In this document: positions 61,698-64,000 of the stretch, piece after piece
Numbering within the stretch: position 1 is the first letter of the stretch
Layout of the letters: every line of letters begins with the position of its first letter
Assembly: GCA_014773175.1 (NCBI GenBank)
Contig: VXCM01000137.1
Span: 248,001 to 312,000, forward strand
DNA: 64,000 nt
Direction of reading: 5' to 3'
From: Lucifuga dentata
Taxonomy: Eukaryota; Chordata; Actinopteri; Ophidiiformes; Bythitidae
Program-made: the position numbers and the translations under genes
The notes under the pieces: model-generated
Seen by the model: the letters and a program-made list of their open reading frames with translations, nothing else
Database searches by the model: none
What the model was told of the DNA's origin: nothing

Positions 61698-61702
61698 TCA
61701 GT
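61580..61702. repeat. 60-62-bp direct duplication with (GT)n around a single N
   Basis: GTCCAGATAAGCTCCGGCC, a GT run and ATATGTTCAGT occur twice, on either side of N at 61642. The GT run is 32 bases in the first copy and 30 in the second. This looks like an unmerged overlap between contigs from two alleles or from slippage. Confidence 0.88.
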
Positions 61703-62694
61703 GGTCCCCTACTTTAATTATGTAGATTTTCTGACTATCAAGTTGGAAGCAAAATTTCTAAGTGTTCATTATTTTGCTTTATTCAGTTAAATTCTAAGGA
61801 ATTTTCCTTGTGAATGTGAGAAAACAATGACCAAACTTGATAAAAGGCGGGAAAAAAACCCCAAAAAAAACCAGGCGTGATAAGTGAGTGTGTCTTGGTT
61901 GGAGGAAAGGAAAAAGAGGGTGGCTCTTGTTTGTTTTCCTCATGCAGAGCTGGGCACATTTCCAAAAGAACCTTTAACTCCTCTGTTCTGGACAGATAGG
62001 TGATCAGACAGCAGATAATCAGTGGGAACCAAACTGCCGCCTCCCTCACAGAGAACACAGATTGTTGTCCTGAGACTGAAACGTCTCAGCTGCCAGCAAA
62101 TCTGCGTCCAACATTTAGCGACAAACATCTGGAGGAAAAACCAGAGAAGGAGGCGTCAAACCTCTGCCAAGGCAGAAACCATCAGTAGAAAATGTTGATT
62201 AACTGCCTTCTGCATCTGGAGCTGCATCAAAATACACTGATAGAAAGTCCGGCTGATTGGTTGATGGCGGCCATGATTTTTGGAGAATACCTGAGTCCTG
62301 TGTGTAATTATTGCGGCTTGTGAATTGTGCAAAACTTTTAGCGAGTGAGACGTGACCAATGGCTTTTACATCCTGTTATTTTGGCTCCACCCATAGGCAA
62401 TATGTGCACGTGTCATTTAAATTGGTTGCAAGTTATAAGATATAAGAGATATGTGATGTCATATAGGCCACTCCTTCAAGGATTTAGCAACCAGATATTG
62501 GAAAATGGTGTGGAATATCAAGCTCGTACCAACTTTGTTAAAGATTTGATGAAGTTTACAGGAGGCAGGGCAAAAAAAAAATTGTGAAAAATATGCTTGG
62601 AATATGAGCTGTACTTGGAGATTCTTCTTAAACTCAGAAAGCATCTCTTGGTTGAATGATTATTCTAAAAAAAAATGATTGTGTAGCAAAGTCG

Positions 62695-62750
62695 TTCATA
62701 AATAGCCACATTGTGACACAGTTGAATGTCACACTGTGGCTGTTTATGAA
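62695..62750. other. Short near-perfect hairpin
   Basis: The left arm 62695-62718 (TTCATAAATAGCCACA, then TTGTGACA) pairs with the right arm 62727-62750 (TGTCACACTGTGGCTGTTTA, then TGAA). Of 24 positions 22 are Watson-Crick, one would be U:G in RNA and one is a mismatch. The loop is 8 nt. It could be a miRNA-like precursor or a tiny palindromic element. I do not recognise a known miRNA. Confidence 0.45.
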
Positions 62751-62769
62751 AAGCTCTTCCTTGCCCAAT

Positions 62770-62875
62770 GGCCTAACCTTCCACCAGATTTCACTGTAAT
62801 CCATTAAGTCATTTTTAAGATGTGCTAACTAACAAACAGACATGACAAAAAACATCTCCATGGAGATAAGAAAGA
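62770..62875 (+). mobile_element. RTE-type LINE tail relic (candidate)
   Basis: The order of phrases CCACCAGATTTCACTG, AATCCATTAAGTCATTTTT, GCTAACTAACAAACAGACA and ATCTCCATGGAGATAA resembles the 3' ends of dispersed fish RTE-like repeats. Those read roughly 'aatccatt...agttttt...gctaacaaacagaca...cctccttggcggaggt'. It is degenerate, without a body or flanking duplication. Confidence 0.4.
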
Positions 62876-63021
62876 AAAGGAAATCATTTTTTTCTTGAGC
62901 CGGTGCCGAATCTTGCAGGTCAGCCATTCAGTACACGCTCTGGTGTGAAACGAGTGTCGAACCTTGACGACAGGAAGTGTGTCCGGGCCCTTTTAGCTGC
63001 ATAGGTCAGGAGGTGAGAGCA

Positions 63022-63070
<49 letters not shown>
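63022..63070. repeat. Compound (GT)n(GA)n microsatellite
   Basis: A GT run passes directly into a GA run (from about 63042), then ACAGACAGG. It lies in intron 1 of the emcn-like gene. Confidence 0.95.
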
Positions 63071-63078
<8 letters not shown>

Positions 63079-63489
63079 GATGCATCCTCATGCTGCTGAG
63101 GATATCCCCTCAGCACAGCGGTCACAGTTCTATCTTAGCTCCTCATCCCCACTCTGACACAGAGGGCAAGTCTTTGTCTCCAACTCGCTGCCTTTCAACT
63201 TTTGCCAAACAGGAACCATGAAAATATGATGCTGTGATCCCAAAGGCAGGAATCTGTCTGATGAAATGTTTTACATAGATTAACTGATGGCAGCATTTTC
63301 AGTTCCTAGATAACGCATCGCAGTTTTGTACGTTTCCGATCGTTAGCACAGATTCTTTAATTGTGAGTGCAGACTCAAACGTCAGCTATGTACAGTAGTT
63401 CATCGTTTCACCTGTTATGTAAAAATGTGACTTTTTTAAACTTTCTGCTGGCTCTGGTTTACATTATTCTTGCTTCACCGTTTTATCAG

Positions 63490-63546
63490 ATGGATCAGAT
63501 GAATCTGTAGCACCAGCAACAGCAACACCAACAGAACTGACACAAA
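63490..63546 (+). CDS. emcn: Endomucin-like gene, exon 2
   Basis: This 57-bp exon encodes (D)GSDESVAPATATPTELTQ plus one base. The acceptor is TTTTATCAG and the donor GTGAGT. It enters and leaves in phase 1. The composition (Ala, Thr, Pro, Ser) suits an O-glycosylated mucin stalk. It is too short for a similarity search to be decisive on its own, and is called from the splice sites, the phase match with exon 1 and composition. Confidence 0.6.
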
Positions 63547-63702
63547 GTGAGTATAACAGTAAACTAAATATAATATCAAAATGATTCTGCCATAAAATGA
63601 TCCTCCTCAGACAACAGTTGATCTTATGCAACCATTTCAGTCATGCTGCTGCTACTCTTATGTGTTTCGATGTGGGTGTGTGTGTGTTTGTGTGTGTGTC
63701 AG

Positions 63703-63783
63703 AACCAACAGCAGCCCCAATGACAACTCAAGTTCCTACTACCTCTGCTGCTCCTGCTGCCATCAAAACAACAACTGAGATCA
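63703..63783 (+). CDS. emcn: Endomucin-like gene, exon 3 (mucin-type)
   Basis: This 81-bp exon encodes (K)PTAAPMTTQVPTTSAA, then PAAIKTTTEI plus one base. It is very rich in Thr, Ala and Pro with many potential O-glycosylation sites. The acceptor follows a GT-rich tract (GTGTGTGTCAG) and the donor is GTGAGT. It is again phase 1 to phase 1, so such exons can be duplicated or skipped without a frame change. The gene continues beyond the window end; the membrane span and cytoplasmic tail expected for endomucin are not seen here. Confidence 0.6.
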
Positions 63784-63800
63784 GTGAGTGTAAATACTGA

Positions 63801-63838
<38 letters not shown>

Positions 63839-63872
63839 CAGTGTGCCCTTTCTTAATGGGATAGTAGAATGN

Positions 63873-63906
<34 letters not shown>

Positions 63907-63939
63907 CAGTGTGCCCTTTCTTAATGGGATAGTAGAATG
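63801..63939. repeat. (GATA)n microsatellite duplicated around a single N
   Basis: A GATA tract (63801-63838) plus a flank ending AGTAGAATG is repeated after N at 63872 (63805-63871 and 63873-63939, 67 bp each). The tetranucleotide repeat is real. Its doubling is most likely an assembly overlap. It starts 17 bases after the exon 3 donor. Confidence 0.9.
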
Positions 63940-64000
63940 ACTAGCGGCCTAATGAAAGTACTCGGGTAGTTGGCAAGATGGCGGCTCGTGTTACAAAGAA

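Larger units (their letters stand above)
61144..63489 (+). other. emcn: emcn-like intron 1
   Basis: A 2.3-kb GT-AG intron. It contains N at 61296, a GT microsatellite duplicated around N 61642, a strong hairpin (62695-62750), a RTE-type tail candidate (62770-62875) and GT/GA tracts at 63022-63070. It ends TTTTATCAG. No coding sequence was recognised. Confidence 0.7.

Noticed and set aside
61475..61717. 80-codon open frame with Cys-Val repeats
   Set aside because: It is a translation of the GT microsatellite and the duplicated N join.

Overview
The window is vertebrate nuclear DNA, most likely from a teleost fish. Small conserved exons are separated by AT-rich introns with GT-AG borders. CA/TG and GATA microsatellites are common, and there are DNA-transposon relics (Tc1/mariner, TTAA-flanked MITE-like elements) of the kind frequent in fish. 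No bacterial-type gene organisation is present and nearly all short open frames are noise. The species cannot be named from the sequence.

From 1 to about 58090 the plus strand carries one gene, ppp3ca, the catalytic A subunit (alpha isoform) of the Ca2+/calmodulin-dependent phosphatase calcineurin. Exons 2 to 14 are here. Exon 1, coding for about the first 19 residues, lies upstream, so bases 1-21960 are the 3' part of a long intron 1. The 13 exons join in frame with no disruption into 503 codons plus a stop. They contain the metal-binding phosphatase core (exons 3-8), the docking surfaces and calcineurin B-binding helix (exons 8-10), the calmodulin-binding helix (exons 11-12), a 30-bp cassette exon (exon 13) and the autoinhibitory domain with the C-terminus (exon 14). 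The 3' UTR has two candidate poly(A) signals, at 57448 and 58066.

After about 3 kb of intergenic DNA, a second plus-strand gene starts at 61086. It encodes a signal peptide followed by short Thr/Ser/Pro/Ala-rich exons, all in phase 1, and runs off the window end. In human, endomucin (EMCN) lies just downstream of PPP3CA in the same orientation, so this is best read as the start of a fish emcn orthologue. ETS-like and GATA-like motifs sit just upstream.

Other structure includes an 832-bp deleted Tc1/mariner relic in intron 1 with a near-perfect inner palindrome, and two copies of an approximately 583-bp MITE with 85-bp inverted ends and TTAA target sites in introns 2 and 12. There are two miRNA-precursor-like hairpins (37563-37638 and 62695-62750) and a paired-CCAAT inverted repeat at 55793-55865. 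Twenty single-N positions also occur. Six of them are flanked by directly repeated segments of 60-67 bp, which points to unmerged contig overlaps and not biological tandem repeats. No strong case for a wholly new biological system was found; the most useful leads are the emcn candidate, the hairpins and the TTAA element family.
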